Below are positions 1 through 13,424 of a stretch of 64,000 bases of DNA, piece after piece (positions within the stretch are counted from its first letter, which is position 1; each line of letters begins with the position of its first letter). Source of the stretch: Brachionus koreanus. Lineage: Eukaryota > Rotifera > Eurotatoria > Ploima > Brachionidae. The position numbers were made by a program, and so were the translations under genes. Below the pieces are notes generated by a model. That model saw nothing but the letters and a program-made list of their open reading frames with translations, made no database searches and was not told where the DNA came from. Location: NCBI GenBank assembly GCA_016987375.1, contig PJRA01000263.1, positions 6,097,274 to 6,161,273 of the forward strand, in the 5' to 3' direction.

Positions 1-242
1 AAAAATTATCTTATTAATTTATGCTTTCTAAAATTATTATAGTTTTTTATATAATATTTTTTAATTAAAAAAACATGAAAAAATGCTTGGTGCTTCAAGT
101 GTTAAAGAAAAAATTTTAACCATTTTTCTTTATAAAAGAACATGTTATTGTTGTGGATTTTGTCATAAAATGACATTTCTTAAAAATATTATTTTTTTTT
201 TAAAAAATAGAACTTTTTTATATTAAACAAAAAAAATACTAG

Positions 243-3200
243 ATAATCATGATGAAGTTTTGATGAAGCCAGAATATGAAGGTTTGTGGAATACAGAATT
301 CAGAAAATATGATTCTGGTGATTTATACAAAATAAATCGAAACTTTCCTCCATGCTATAAAACAAAAACCGAAAAAGAGCTTTATCTTAAATCGCTTGAT
401 AAGTTGAAAAAAAGCGCAGTTAAAGATCAAGTTGTGGCTGGAAGAAAATTCTCTGGAATTTCTTTTAAAAGTCAGCCTAAAATTGTTCATTTCAAAGTAA
501 TTTTGCAAATATTTTTTTTTAGTCAAACATCAAAAAACACAATAAATAAATTGCTTAAAAATTTAGGATTTTGATATTGACAACATATACAACATTAAAG
601 TTATTCTGACAAATATTTCTTATTCAATTAATACGTGTAAATTAATTGATATCAGTGATAATTTAAAGGATTTCATAAATATTGAGTAAATAATTTTTTC
701 TACTTGATGATTATTTTGAAAATTAAATATTTAAAAAAAAAAGCTTTAAGCCCCCGGGTCAACTCTCAGCTGGATTGACGTGTGAATTTAACGTTACTTT
801 TTCTCCAAAGGTTAGTAAAACTATTTGATTGATTGACAAATTGCTAGAATAATCTCTACTTAAGATAAACAAAAATTTAGAGGGCGAAATTAAATTTCTT
901 GCAACTAATGGTCCATTTTCTGTTCCGATTTCGTGTACGATAAAAAAATGCGATGTAAGCTTTAATTTTTATTTTTAAATAAAGATATAAATTTTTTTTA
1001 GTTAAGTTTGAGTTCAAATTCGATATCGTTTGGAACAATTGTAATCGGAGAAGAATTGACTAAAAAGATACAATTGATAAACAAAGGTGCTTTGGGAACT
1101 AATTTTAAGTTAATAACAAAGCGAGAATCGAAAAAAATAATGCAGGGCTTACAAACAAGCGAATTGGAATCGCGATTAGATGAAGTTTCTGATGGAATTA
1201 AGATGGGATCAGTAATTTTTTTTAGATTTTTTTTTTTAATAAAAAATGCTTATTTACTTTTGTAAGGTAAAAAGTGGATTAATTGGCCCATTTTCGACAG
1301 TAGATCTTGATTTTATATTCTTGCCTAGTTTTCCAGGAAAATTCCAAGAAGATTTTGTACTATTATTTAATGATGAAAATTCAAAACAAGTAAAAAATAA
1401 ATTGGGGAAATTATTTTTTTTTAAAATTTATTTTTATTTGTTTTTCTAGATTGAAATAACAACAAAAGCAACAGCTATTGATGTCCCTATTTGGATTGAA
1501 AATGTGAATGTAGATTTGAAAATTTGTATGTTTGATAGATTATATCAGGATGTGATCCGTGTTCATAATAGAGCTAGTGCAGCTCTAAGAATTACATTTG
1601 AAATTCCCTTCGAGCTGAAAAATCATCTAGAAATACTACCCAAAACAGCTTTTATTCAGGCGAAATCGGAATTTGCAGCCCAGATAAAATTCACCGCTAG
1701 AAAGAGTCTGCCACATGATGCTTCTGAGTACTATGATCCAATGACTGGAATTTTGGAAGTTCCTCTATTTATTAAAGTTGCCGATCAGGTTGGAAATAAA
1801 TTTTAAAATTATCTGTTTAGTAGAAATTAATTTTAAATATTTTAAGAACAAAACTGTCAATTATACTTTAAATGCCATCGTTACTACTAGTGATCTTGAA
1901 TTTGATGTCAAAGAGATTGATTTCGGCCACTGTTCTATCTACGAAACAGTTAAGGCAACTGTCAATTTAACTAATCATTCAATACTTTGTCAACCATTTG
2001 GATTTGTAAACTTACCTGATGTAATGTTATTTCTAGCATTGTTAGTGTTGGGTGGCGGCCAAGCCTGGCCACATGATTGACGGACGGCCAATTGTATTGC
2101 CAATTGTTAGAAATCGACAAATTAGTGAAAGTTAAAGATTTTCTCTAAAATTTTAACAAATTTTAGGCTAATTTCAGGAATTTAATAAAGATTAAACGTG
2201 TATGATCTTTAACTTTTACTTTTTTTTCGATTTCTAGAAAAAAAAAATTGAAGCTATTTGAGAAATTTTGGTCAACTCATTTATGACCCCTAAATTGGCC
2301 GTCTTTCTAACATTTGGCCGGGCAACTTCACTGTTCAAAATTTTGGCTGCATCAGGGACCGCTTGTACGGTTCCCAACACTAAGCATTGTAGTGTAAAAT
2401 TCTTATCGAATTTGAAATTTTTAAGTTCGTAAAAGTTCAACCAAATGATGGTTTTGGCACATTACTGCCAAATGAGACTATACAGTTGGATATAAATTTT
2501 AGTCCTAAATCGGCTAAGGATTACAAGTTTTCAGTATCATGCAAATCATTGGTTAATCGTGATTTTGTAATCAATTGCAAAGGTGTTGCTGTTCATCCAC
2601 CACTCAAGCTATCAGCTCAAAGAATAAATTTTAAGGCAACCGCATTAAATAGTACAAGTTTCAAAACAATTTACGTTTCTAATGACCATTTGGATTATGA
2701 TCAGCATAGACATCCGGTGCCAAGAATAGGAAATGGCGATATTGCTCGTGTTGGACCGACTTATTTTGAATTTGATGTGCCAGCAGATTGTCCCTTTAAG
2801 CTATGGCCTCAAGTTGGTTGCGTAGAACCTGGAAAAAAGTGCAAAGTCACTATTCAGTTCACGGCTAAATTAAATGAAATTGATATAAAAAAATCTGCTG
2901 CTAAATTGATCAAAAACAAACTTATGGAAAAAGCAAGGCAAATAACTGCATCTGAACAAAATCTTTCCGTCCATAGCTCTGATGTAATTTTGAATATTTT
3001 TTTTTTTGAAATGAAAAAAAATTTAATTTAAGTTTTAACTTAATTATTGAATGATTTATTTTAATGATAAATATTTCAAACTTAAAGGAAAAGTTAAAAT
3101 TTAAATGATTCTAAACTGATGTCATTTTAGATATTAATTTTTTGAATTTAAGTATTCCGAAATGACTGAAATTCAGAAACCAAAAAAAAGAAGTAATTTA

Positions 3201-6200
3201 AGATCGAAGCCAGAATCATCTTTGTCTGTTCATAAACAAGTTGACTTGAATCCTAAAACACCAGAACCTGAACAAATTGAAACTGATTCTGTTGAATTTC
3301 AAAATGGACTTACCAGTGCTCTTAATAGCTACCCAGGAGGCCTGTACTATTTTCAAATACCATGTTACATATCGACAGTCAAAGAACATCAAGAATCCGA
3401 AGTAAAGCCATCTTATAGTATTCATAATACTATTTATCTTGATGTTATATGCCCGTCCATAAAACCTGAAATGATAGTAGTTTCAAATGAAATAAATAAG
3501 ATTATTGATTTCGGAAAAGTAACAATCGGTCAAAAATGTATTCGTAAGATTGCAATCAAGAATATTTCTAGATCTACAATTGAAGTAATTTTTTTTCTCT
3601 GGTGCTTGCATTTTTCATGTCTATAAAAAATCATTGAAACTAAATGACTCAGGCCTGCTCTGAAATATCTCTCACTCAAATCGAAAAATCGATCCAGGAC
3701 TGTTAGTAGTTTAAGATTATTGAAGACCTCGTTTTGCATAATGTTAGAGGAAGTATCATATCTTAATTCAAGTATAGATCTAAATACTTAAATCTAAATT
3801 TCTTAAAGTCTTGTGCATATTGATTTCTGGAAATGAAATGATAAGAATAGTCTTCAATTGATCCGACTAAAGATCTACATTCGTTTTTTAGTGTATTTTG
3901 ATTTAAAACCTTTTTGTACGAATTTTTGTACTTTTATCTTCAATTTTCACTAAATGTCTCATTTTTCTATTTCGTTGAGGTATTTTTTTACATTATTTTC
4001 TAAGCTACTTTTTTTGTTGTAATGAAAAATGAAAAATGTGTGACTAAGTTATTTGTAAAAAGCAGGGTGTATTTCATTATTTGTTTCGTTTCTTTTAGTG
4101 ATGTTATTAGAATAAAAATTAATTAAGAGAGGACTAATTACTGAGCCTTGAATATTCATCACTCAATGGTCATTCCCATAACCCCCAGGTTTGTCGGAAA
4201 GGCTTACGCCTTCGTTTAAACCCAATTGTTACGTAAAGATTGAGTACAAAATTATAAATATGTAGAAGAAGGAAAAAAATTTAATTAAGTAATAGAACAA
4301 TTATTTAATTGTTATTTTTGTTTCTCATCTCAATAAATATTTCTCATTTATCAAAAGAACAAAACTTATTTCAAATTTAACATATTTTCAAAATGTTTTA
4401 ATTTTTACTTTTTTTTATCTGAAGGAGCGTATGCTAAATCAAATAAAAAAAAATTTAAAAATAAAATAGCAAAATTACAATTTTATTAAAGAAAATATAA
4501 TAAAAAATTAAATAAAGATAAAAATATAATTATTTTTTAACTTCATCAGATGAGTAAAACTAAACCCTTTTAGTTTGCAAGCTTCAAAGTAAAATTATTT
4601 TGATTCGAATGATCGAAGGCTGAGTCATATAAGGAGGAAACGAATTTCTTAAGGTCTATTTGGTTGTCAAATTCTTGAATTAAGAGATAGTCTAATTCTC
4701 ACCTCATTCTGATTATTCAAATTCTTTTTTTAAAATTTATGCTTTTTTTTCCTTATAAGTAAAATTTATTAACAATTAAAATCTAATTAATTAATTTAAT
4801 TGCTCTTTTTATTTTGTTTTTTTTTTCTATCTCATCCAGTTAATAAGCTAACGAGATAAATTCACCTTAATTCACCTCCTTGACATGTAATAAATATAGT
4901 TCTAAAAAAAAGTAGCGTTGGGTAGCGTCAGTGACGACCACTAGACCGCAAAAACTTGATGTTGACCGTCTTGATGACCGGGTTGAATACTCACTTATAC
5001 TCAATTTTTTATCTATTAAATTTTCATATTTGAAATTTTTTTAATTTTATTTTTGTACACGGCCATCAAAACTGCCAACACCATTTTTTGACGGTACCCA
5101 ACACTAAAAAAGTATAAGTAAATTTGAGGGCAAAAAGAATCATTTAAATTATACTAATTAGATTCGGTTTAGAATATAAGTTAGTTTTAATGTTTTTCAT
5201 TTTTTTTCTTATTCGCTCCTCATGAAGCATAGGATCATTTAATTTCCACTCAAGTAGATCTTTCTCCTTCACCCTTACTTCTCCCCATGTCATTCCTATT
5301 TCGATGAGCTCTTTCATGATTGTTGACCTCCATGTTACTGCTGGTCTTCCTACCTTACGTCGCCCATGTGGTATCCATTGAAGGGTCTTTTTTGGTATTC
5401 TTTTTTCTTTCATTCTAAGTATATGTCAAAGCCATCACAATCTTTTGTTTTTAATGCATTGACTTAATGGCTCTGCTCTGCAGGCTTCCAGTATGGAAGG
5501 TATTTAGGCTTCTTTTGTCAGATTCACATATTCTCCATCATTCACTTCCGTACATCAGTGTTGCTTTTACTACAGAGTTGTACAGTTTCAGTTTTGTTTC
5601 CTTGCTATAGCTAGTTGATTTCCATGCTGGTCGGAGTCTAGCAAAGGTAATCTTTGCTTTAGCAAGTCTTTTCTTAATGTCAATTTTGTTGACAATTATA
5701 AATTAATAATAAATTTTTTCTTGATAATTGTTAGTTTTTTATTATTTTCATACTGATTATTTTACAGTAAAAAAAGTTGTTTTTTATATGAAAGTAATTT
5801 GATATTGATAAATTTGACTTGTTTTAAAAAACTTAGAATTTTTAAGCTCCTGTCTGACTTTGATCATTTAAAAAATCACACTTTCTGTTGTAAAGAAATT
5901 AGATTTAGACGAATTGAGAGACTCAGTTTACTTAAAATAAAAATTCAAATTTTAGTTTCAAATGTACAATCGGCATGAAAATTACAAGAATCAAATAATT
6001 TTTAATTTTAGACTTTATTCTCTCAAATTTAGCCTAAGAGCAGTCTTGTTGATACTGGAGGTCCATTTTTATTACTAAATTCACTAAGACCAATTGAACC
6101 TGGATCAATATTAAATATAATCATCGCTTTTATTCCAACCAAAAGCAGTGTGGTAAGATTTTGACTTAAATAATCAAAAAAGCATTTTTGAATTAAATAA

Positions 6201-7455
6201 TTAATTTTTAGTTTCATGAAAATTTTGAGATTAAAACCTCGAAATCAAATTTGAACTTTGTTTTTAACGCTGTTGGCGTTGAACCATCTTTTAGTCTTTC
6301 TTTTGAAGGAAATTCAATTGATTTTGGCTATTGTTTAGCGAATGAAAAAATCGAAAAAACAATAGAGGTAAAATTTTATCTTATATATTTTTTTCAAAGT
6401 ATAAGAGTAATATTTTAGATGAGAAACAATTCAAATGTACCAATTGAATACAGAGCCTATTTAGAAAGCAGAAACGAATCCTCAAAGCGAGAATCAGAGT
6501 TCAAACGATTTCAAAATGTAAACAACTTAAGTTACAAATCTATAATAGGTAATAATCTATCAATTAAAAAAAAATTTTAAATTTGAAAATATATAAGGTC
6601 CTAATAATCAACTTGGTCTTAGTTGCTTTGATGTATTTCCAGTCCAAGGCTCAATTGCTAGTGAAAGCAAAATGGATCTTAAAATTTCATTTTATCCAGA
6701 TCATACATCAGATTTGTATGCCGATACACTTAGAATTTCCTTGATTGCAAATGAGAAAAATTCACGATCTATTCAGCTTTTTGGTAAATCAAGAAAAAAA
6801 AACATGTACATTAGAGGAGTAGAATATTTGACAGCAAACTCAAATACAGAATCAATGATTTTGACTGATTTGGATTCGGATGAAAATTTAGAAGAGACAA
6901 AGGATGAAAAAAGTGGCAAAGGCGATAAAAATGCAAACAAAACTACAGAAGAACTTGTCGTGCCAACATCTGTTTTGGTAACTTTGTTCTCAATTTCTTC
7001 TAGTAAGACAATTGGTGAGTATTCAATAGCTGAAAAAGTTATTCACATCGGTTGTTTGAAATCTAATGTTCCAAGTGATAAAAAAGATGGAAAAAAGGTA
7101 AATGTTTGTTTTTTTTTAAATTTAAAAAAAAAACAATAATTTTTTAACAAGAGTGGAGATTTTACTTTTGATAATTTGAAAGAAATAGCTGCTAAAGGTT
7201 TCAATATTGATTTAACAAAAAGTGCTGTGGAAGCCGGAGGAGAAAGACAAGTAAAAGTCACTTGGAAGCCGCCGCAAGGAATAGATGTATGCTTATAGAA
7301 TTGCTTGTTTAGCAAAATTTCTCATTTAAAATTTATTTTAGCCTAAACAAACAGTTCAAGCAAAAATAATGCTTACTACTCGTGCAAATACAACCGAAGT
7401 CTGGAATATTATTCTGGAAGGAAAAATTGTTTCGGAATCATTTAATTCTAATTAA
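243..7455 (+). CDS. CFAP74: CFAP74, cilia- and flagella-associated protein 74 (5' end outside window)
   Basis: Axonemal protein of the central-apparatus region of motile cilia, built from ASH/MSP-like beta domains. Sixteen exons join in frame: 243-496, 567-685, 744-810, 883-954, 1002-1211, 1267-1389, 1450-1788, 1847-2020, 2426-2983, 3153-3584, 6033-6152, 6212-6367, 6419-6548, 6598-7097, 7152-7286, 7342-7455 (about 1,166 residues). Family-typical stretches seen: KPEYEGLWNTEFR, PPGQLSAGLTCEFNVTF, DLKICMFDRLYQDVI, and CPFKLWPQVGCVEPGKKC near 2.8 kb. The first visible exon starts after an acceptor at 241-242, so the N-terminal part lies upstream; I could not support an exon in 1-242. Intron 2021-2425 holds a hAT-like MITE, and intron 3585-6032 (2.4 kb) holds a second one plus a LINE tail. 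An AATAAA-type signal follows the stop near 7484. Function is from family knowledge. Confidence 0.85.
2043..2382. mobile_element. hAT-like MITE in a CFAP74 intron
   Basis: A 340-bp non-autonomous element. Its ends are TAGTGTTGGG (2043-2052) and the exact reverse complement CCCAACACTA (2373-2382). It is flanked by an exact 8-bp direct repeat, agcattgt, at 2035-2042 and 2383-2390. An 8-bp duplication with a TAG-type inverted end is the hAT signature. It carries no transposase. Removing it with one repeat leaves a small normal intron between 2021 and 2425. Confidence 0.85.
4914..5105. mobile_element. Second hAT-like MITE, related ends
   Basis: About 190 bp inside the long CFAP74 intron. It starts agcgttgggta and ends tacccaacact, nearly the same ends as the element at 2043-2382. 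The flanking 8-mer aaaaaagt occurs at 4906-4913 and 5106-5113. Because the repeat is A-rich, the exact boundary could shift by one base. Confidence 0.65.
5145..5690 (-). mobile_element. RTE-type LINE remnant (C-terminal end of reverse transcriptase)
   Basis: The minus-strand translation gives the tail typical of RTE-like non-LTR retrotransposons: HGRRKVGRPAVTWRSTIMKEL (about 5270-5365), followed by a tryptophan-containing tail. Upstream on the same strand comes TKLKLYNSVVKATLMYGSEWW (about 5540-5610). Frameshifts and stops separate the pieces, so it is dead. It lies antisense to CFAP74 within an intron. Confidence 0.75.
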
Positions 7456-8336
7456 GATTTTAATAATTTTAAATATTATTTTAAATAAATTTTTCTAACT
7501 AGCTTTTGGTTATTTATAAAAATTTTATTGAAATTCAAAAAGAAAAATTCATTGAAATAATAAATTTGCTAAAAATTATTATCAAATTGAAATTTTAAAT
7601 AGAAATTTATTAAGATGTTTTTTTTTCAAGCAAAATTATAGATTTTCTAAAAAGAAGTTCACAGTCGATCGAGACTGTGTAGGATAAATTTTGTAAATAA
7701 ATATTTTTCAAGATATTTTGTCTTTATATGTTTTGTACTCTTTGAATAATTTTCTCAAATAATGAATAGAGTTGAATAATTCTTTGAATACATTTTCTTA
7801 CATTTTAGACTGAAAATTTTTCATAAATAAAAATGTTATGTTCAATCATAGATTTTTTCGTTTTTTAAAAAGTTTAATATTTTTTTTAGGTTTGATTATT
7901 TAGCATCTTTATAAAGTATTAGTTTAAAAAATTGGTTTTACGAGTCTTCAGAGAAAGAACATGTTATTAAAAAGAAGCCAAAAATTTTTTTGATTCACCC
8001 TTATGCATATTGTATTATTTAGTTAAAATATTTTTCAATTTATTTAATAGAATCGACAAGATTTTTGATATTTTTAATTTGAATTGTACTTAATTTCTCA
8101 ATAAGACAAAATTTATTAAAGAAAATTAACTATTTTAAAATATTTATTCTTTGTTAAGAAAGTATTCACTTAAAATTTTCAGAGGGAATTCAGGTGTAGT
8201 GGAAGTTTTGGTATGTGGAAATAAAATAAAATTTGTGAAAAAATATCAAATGTATCTTTACATTTTTCTGGAAACAAAAATCGATTTTAAATATATAATA
8301 AATTTTAATTTATTTACATGATAATATAATAAACTG

Positions 8337-8368
<32 letters not shown>

Positions 8369-8598
8369 CGTTGTTTAAGCAGAATTATATTTCTTTTTTA
8401 CTCAAGCTTTCACAAATAGATTCACTTTTTTCCATTTTTAGAATAATTAATAAAAGCCTTTTTGGTTTTTATTTTGCAATAATTTAGCACATCAGAATTT
8501 TAAGGGAATTAGATCTGCATGCACATAAAGTTCAAAGGACGTTTAATTTTTCTTTTTATAATTTTCTTCATTTCAATAACAATTTAAACAAAATTTAG
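7456..8598. other. Intergenic, CFAP74 to SIRT1
   Basis: A+T-rich DNA without a supportable gene. It contains the probable CFAP74 3' UTR, a short perfect hairpin (7-bp stem CACAGTC/GACTGTG, 7660-7679), and a (TA)n microsatellite at about 8341-8369. Confidence 0.6.
8341..8369. repeat. (TA)n microsatellite
   Basis: An uninterrupted run of TA dinucleotides upstream of SIRT1. Confidence 0.9.
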
Positions 8599-10566
8599 AT
8601 GAATTTAGACAATTGCGCAGTGTCTATTTCATTAGAAGCTTCGTCGTCTGTGTCTGAAAATGATCAAGAAACTATTATAGCCAAAAGTCCAGAATCAAAT
8701 TTAAAACTTAAAATTTTAAAATCAAAGTCAAGTGACTCGAGCGCTTTGGGTAATTTCAAAGAATAGTGTGTCGTCATAAAAATTGTCTTTATTTTTTTAG
8801 ACAACAATTGTTCTCCTGCCAAGAAATCTCGTTTAGACGAGGATACAAACCAACCGACAAGTTCGGGGGTTTCTTCTTGCTCTCTGGAAAACGAGCCACC
8901 TTCTTTAGCTGAATCTTCATCATTTGCATCTTCCTCTGACTGCTCGAACAATATTACCAGCCTATTCAAAAATGTTCATGCTCAGCACAATAGGCCATTA
9001 AAAAACAATGACATTCAGAATCCAAGACAGCTTCTATTTCATTTAGTTCCAAGCTTAGATGTCACAAAAATACCTTCGAATCTAGATGATTTTGATATTT
9101 GCCGCTTAGTTTACAAGATAATGTCGTCACAAAGCACTTCAGATCCTAAACAAATCGATCTTGAAAATTTGGAGCTACCATCAAGTTCAATAGCATTAAA
9201 TCATGCATCAGCAATATCTTCTCTTTTTTTGACACCAAGAGAAAAATTACCAAGTGTGAACACAATTGAAGATTGTGTTGATTTGATTTACAAAAGCAAA
9301 AACATAATTGTTCTCACCGGAGCAGGTTGTTCAGTATCATGTGGAATACCAGATTTTAGAAGTCGTGATGGTGTTTATGCTCGTTTGAGAATCGATTTTC
9401 CAGACTTACCTGATCCACAGTCTATGTTTGACATATTTTACTTTGAACATGATCCGAGACCTTTTTTCAAATTTGCCAAAGAAATATATCCAGGACAGTT
9501 TAAGCCTTCACTGTCGCACATGTTCATTAAAAATTTGGAACAAAGTGGCAGACTGCTTCGTAATTATACCCAAAATATCGATACTCTAGAGCTAGCTGCT
9601 GAAATTAAAAACGTAATTCAATGTCATGGTTCATTCGCAACTGCTACATGTACTGTTTGTAAATATAAAGTAAATTCTGAATATATAAAGGACAAAATAT
9701 ATCAACAAGAAATACCTTACTGTGATAAGTGTCTGCCAAATGAAGAAACTCCGTCAAGTGGTATACTTAAACCAGATATTGTATTTTTTGGTGAGGGCCT
9801 TCCAGAAGAATATCATAATTCAATAAATGATGACAAAAACAAATGTGACTTATTGATCGTAATAGGCTCATCATTGAAAGTGAAGCCAGTTGCTAACATA
9901 CCACATTTGCTTCCAAAAGAAATTCCGCAGATACTGATTAATCGAGAATCGCTTAGACATATGAATTTCGATGTGGAATTACTAGGAGATTGTGATGTGA
10001 TCACAAATGAGATTCTAATGCGTTTGAACCAAAAATATGGTCAAGAGCACGACTGGTCTGTCAACTGTAAGGAAAAGATATTTTTAAATCAAATAGAAGA
10101 CCTAGAAGCGGATAGATTTATTTTTCAAAATCCGAATGAATCGGAAACAAATTTGAATGAGTCGATTGATTCAAATTACAGCAGCAAAGTTATAAACAAA
10201 GATTATCTTAAAGAAAATTCCTTTATATACTTGAAACCTAGCATATATGTATTTCACGGTGCTGAAGTATCTATAAAATCAATGAGAAAAAAACTCAAAA
10301 AGTTAAGAAACTTGCTCAACACAGATTTCAAAGAGGAATTGGACGAAGATGACTTTGATACCGAAGATGAATTTAGTACCGAGGATGAAACGGATGAAGA
10401 TGATGATGAAGAAGAGGAGTCCGATGATGAAGATCAAAATGATGATGGTACATGTAAAATCGGTTTAAATTCAGTTATTGATCAGGATGAATATGATGAA
10501 GAAAACGATGAGGATTTTAGATTAGATGATAAAGATTCTTTAAGAGAGGAAAATAAATTAAGTTAA
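8599..10566 (+). CDS. SIRT1: SIRT1-type NAD-dependent protein deacetylase
   Basis: Nuclear sirtuin that removes acetyl groups from lysines of histones and transcription factors using NAD+. Two exons, 8599-8749 and 8801-10566, join in frame to about 638 residues. The catalytic core begins near residue 210. GAGCSVSCGIPDFRSRDG (from about 224) is the NAD site, TQNIDTLE and the general base His326 in QCHGS follow, and zinc ligands lie at Cys334, 337, 358 and 361. LLIVIGSSLKV and VPQILINRE-like segments match SIRT1 rather than SIRT2-7. After the core comes YVFHGAEVS, resembling the SIRT1 C-terminal ESA segment that packs onto the core, then a strongly acidic tail. Human SIRT1 has Val where this protein has Cys in GAGCSVS. 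The N-terminal 200 residues are Ser/Asn-rich. The ATG at 8599 was chosen because it is the first in-frame start before a good donor. Confidence 0.92.
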
Positions 10567-12139
10567 GCTGAAATTATTGATTTGTTTTCCATTTTTTTTG
10601 TTCAGGTGTGTTTGGGAAATTATATTGTAATTAGAAGTTACTATCAAATATCAATATTCTATTTAGTTTGTGAATAAATTAGAGAAATATTTTTTGAACA
10701 AAATGAATCCTCGATGAAAGCAATATTATCCTTCTTCAATCGTAATTGTAAATTTTTAAACAATATTTTTAAAAAAAAATAAATAACTAAAAAAATGAAT
10801 ACTTTTTTCATGATTTTATTGATTGTTTTAAATTGCCAATTTTTTATCATTTTTCATTTAAATTTGAAATTTTATTTTAAAAATAACCAATTTAACAATA
10901 CTTATTGAATTTAATAGAGACAAAAAATGCTTTATGCGCTTTTCAACATATAACTCTTGATATTATTTTTCCATAATTTAAATGTAAATTTAAGAATCAA
11001 ATAAAAAAAATGACTAAAAAAATTTAAAGCATGTAGGAAGTCATGAAAAATCCCGGGAGACAAACTGCTAAAGTATCAACAAAACTCTTTAATATACTAA
11101 AGTGCATGTCGTCAACTCCAATTGCTTTGTGTACATCGAGTTTAAGCAAGTGTTTGAGAATATTTGAAGCTGAAAAAACACTCACAAAACGATTTTGTAT
11201 GCACACTTTGTTAATTAATCCATTTTATTATTTATTTAATAATTAAATAAGGTTTAATTAAATTAAATAAAAAAAATAAGAGATAAGCATCAGATTTTAA
11301 ACCTTGTTAAACAATCAAAGGCCCAAATGTTTTTTTCGAACTAAATAGCATTCCGAAACTAGTTTGATAGATCTATTTATTTATATTCAAATACTACCGT
11401 ATTTGATCAAATACAAGTAACCACTAATAGAAGAAGCTTGCTAGAATTTGAGTCAAAAATTTTCCTTTATTTGTGTTGCTTTTCTCGAAAAAATGTGACT
11501 CGTTTAAAAGAAAATTTACCACCGTTTGCCATGTAAAACATGTATTTTCTTGTTTCTAATATAAGAAAAAAAATTGATAAATCTTACTATTTAAAAATCA
11601 AATGTATGAAAATCTTAGCTAAAAATTAAACATGAACAGGAATAAATATCCCACGCTTATTATATATTTTTTTTAAAAGAATGAACAAATCTTAGAAAAA
11701 AGATAAAATACACGATAAAATTTCGTTTTGATAATTAATAACAACTTAGACGAAAAAAATCTCGGACTATCATCTTAATCTTCATTCAATTCATTATAAT
11801 TTAAATTTTCTAATCTGAACTAAGAAAAGTACTATCTAAATAAACTTGGTAAAATCGTGAGTTCTTTACAGTGCGATAAAATTAAATGAGCTACAAAGTA
11901 ACAATTAAGTTAAATAAGATATGTGAGGAGCCTTTAATATTGCGAGTAACGAAACGTTAATTTTATATTTTAGAAATATATTTGAGAGTTACACATTAAA
12001 ACTGAATTTTAAAATTAAAATAAATAAAAATAAAATGAATAATTTTTAAGAATTTATTTTTAATCAAAAAAATGAATAAAAAATAATTTATTGACTCAAA
12101 AAATTAATTGTAATTTACTGAAATATTAAATAATTTTAT
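10567..12139. other. Intergenic with a LINE fragment
   Basis: Apart from the SIRT1 3' end (AATAAA-type signal near 10673) and the reverse-transcriptase fragment at 11024-11206, I see no gene in this A+T-rich stretch. Confidence 0.6.
11024..11206 (-). mobile_element. LINE reverse-transcriptase fragment
   Basis: A short minus-strand reading frame with LKHLLKLDVHKAIGVDD and HFSILKSFVDTLAVCL. This matches the segment of jockey/CR1-type reverse transcriptases usually reading 'L.KL...Ka.GPDgih..iLK'. The rest of the element is absent. Confidence 0.6.
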
Positions 12140-12170
12140 ATTTTATATTCGCAAAAATTCATTGATGATA

Positions 12171-13322
12171 ACGGGTGATGCATAAGTAAATGGACAAAAA
12201 TTAAAAGCGAATATCTCAAAAAATAAAAATGATATTTAGTTCTGTTTTCTTTTTCTGATGTAAAGAATTTATTTTTCATTAGAATTGTGATTTNNNNNNN
12301 NNNNNNNNNNNNNNNNNNNNNNNNNNNNNNNNNNNNNNNNNNNNNNNNNNNNNNNNNNNNNNNNNNNNNNNNNNNNNNNNNNNNNNNNNNNNNNNNNNNN
12401 NNNNNNNNNNNNNNNNNNNNNNNNNNNNNNNNNNNNNNNNNNNNNNNNNNNNNNNNNNNNNNNNNNNNNNNNNNNNNNNNNNNNNNNNNNNNNNNNNNNN
12501 NNNNNNNNNNNNNNNNNNNNNNNNNNNNNNNNNNNNNNNNNNNNNNNNNNNNNNNNNNNNNNNNNNNNNNNNNNNNNNNNNNNNNNNNNNNNNNNNNNNN
12601 NNNNNNNNNNNNNNNNNNNNNNNNNNNNNNNNNNNNNNNNNNNNNNNNNNNNNNNNNNNNNNNNNNNNNNNNNNNNNNNNNNNNNNNNNNNNNNNNNNNN
12701 NNNNNNNNNNNNNNNNNNNNNNNNNNNNNNNNNNNNNNNNNNNNNNNNNNNNNNNNNNNNNNNNNNNNNNNNNNNNNNNNNNNNNNNNNNNNNNNNNNNN
12801 NNNNNNNNNNNNNNNNNNNNNNNNNNNNNNNNNNNNNNNNNNNNNNNNNNNNNNNNNNNNNNNNNNNNNNNNNNNNNNNNNNNNNNNNNNNNNNNNNNNN
12901 NNNNNNNNNNNNNNNNNNNNNNNNNNNNNNNNNNNNNNNNNNNNNNNNNNNNNNNNNNNNNNNNNNNNNNNNNNNNNNNNNNNNNNNNNNNNNNNNNNNN
13001 NNNNNNNNNNNNNNNNNNNNNNNNNNNNNNNNNNNNNNNNNNNNNNNNNNNNNNNNNNNNNNNNNNNNNNNNNNNNNNNNNNNNNNNNNNNNNNNNNNNN
13101 NNNNNNNNNNNNNNNNNNNNNNNNNNNNNNNNNNNNNNNNNNNNNNNNNNNNNNNNNNNNNNNNNNNNNNAGACACAGAAAGTGCCATTTAAAAATTTTT
13201 TTTTTGCAATATTATAGCTAAATTTTAGTAGTTTATAAATAAATATATATATGATCCCCTGATCATTTGGATGATCGGGCAAGTTAACTTAACTTTTGTC
13301 CATTTACTTATGCATCACCCGT
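12171..13322. mobile_element. Tc1/mariner-type DNA transposon, interior unsequenced
   Basis: Perfect inverted ends of at least 29 bp: acgggtgatgcataagtaaa and following at 12171, and the reverse complement ending at 13322. Both are bordered by TA (12169-12170 and 13323-13324). Bases 12294-13170 are N. The apparent length of about 1.15 kb would suit a mariner with a transposase gene, but the gap size may be nominal. The uninterrupted homologous exon at 15.2 kb has one TA at this point, which proves the TA duplication. Confidence 0.88.
12294..13170. other. Assembly gap (N run)
   Basis: A run of 877 N falls inside the transposon. The gap probably results from multicopy identity of the element. 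Confidence 0.99.
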
Positions 13323-13424
13323 TATCTCGGTAATCAATTTTTTCACCCAATTCAAATTTTGCTTCTTCAGAATTGAAAAGTATTCGATTTATTTCTGAAT
13401 TGTATCTAAAGCTCAATACCGAAA

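Larger units (their letters stand above)
12140..13405 (-). pseudogene. Inverted copy of the last exon of the 14.0-kb gene, split by a transposon
   Basis: On the minus strand, 13405-13325 plus 12170-12140 reproduces exon 4 of the gene at 14032-15283: INRILFNSEEAK, then FELGEKIDYRDI, then (after the transposon) INEFLRI and a stop. Similarity starts at the splice acceptor (tttag before 13405) and fades just after the stop. Upstream sequence is unrelated to the parent intron. Without the insertion the reading frame would be open, with a few substitutions. Confidence 0.75.

Noticed and set aside
12136..13282. Long open frames on both strands
   Set aside because: They exist only because the 877-N gap has no stop codons.
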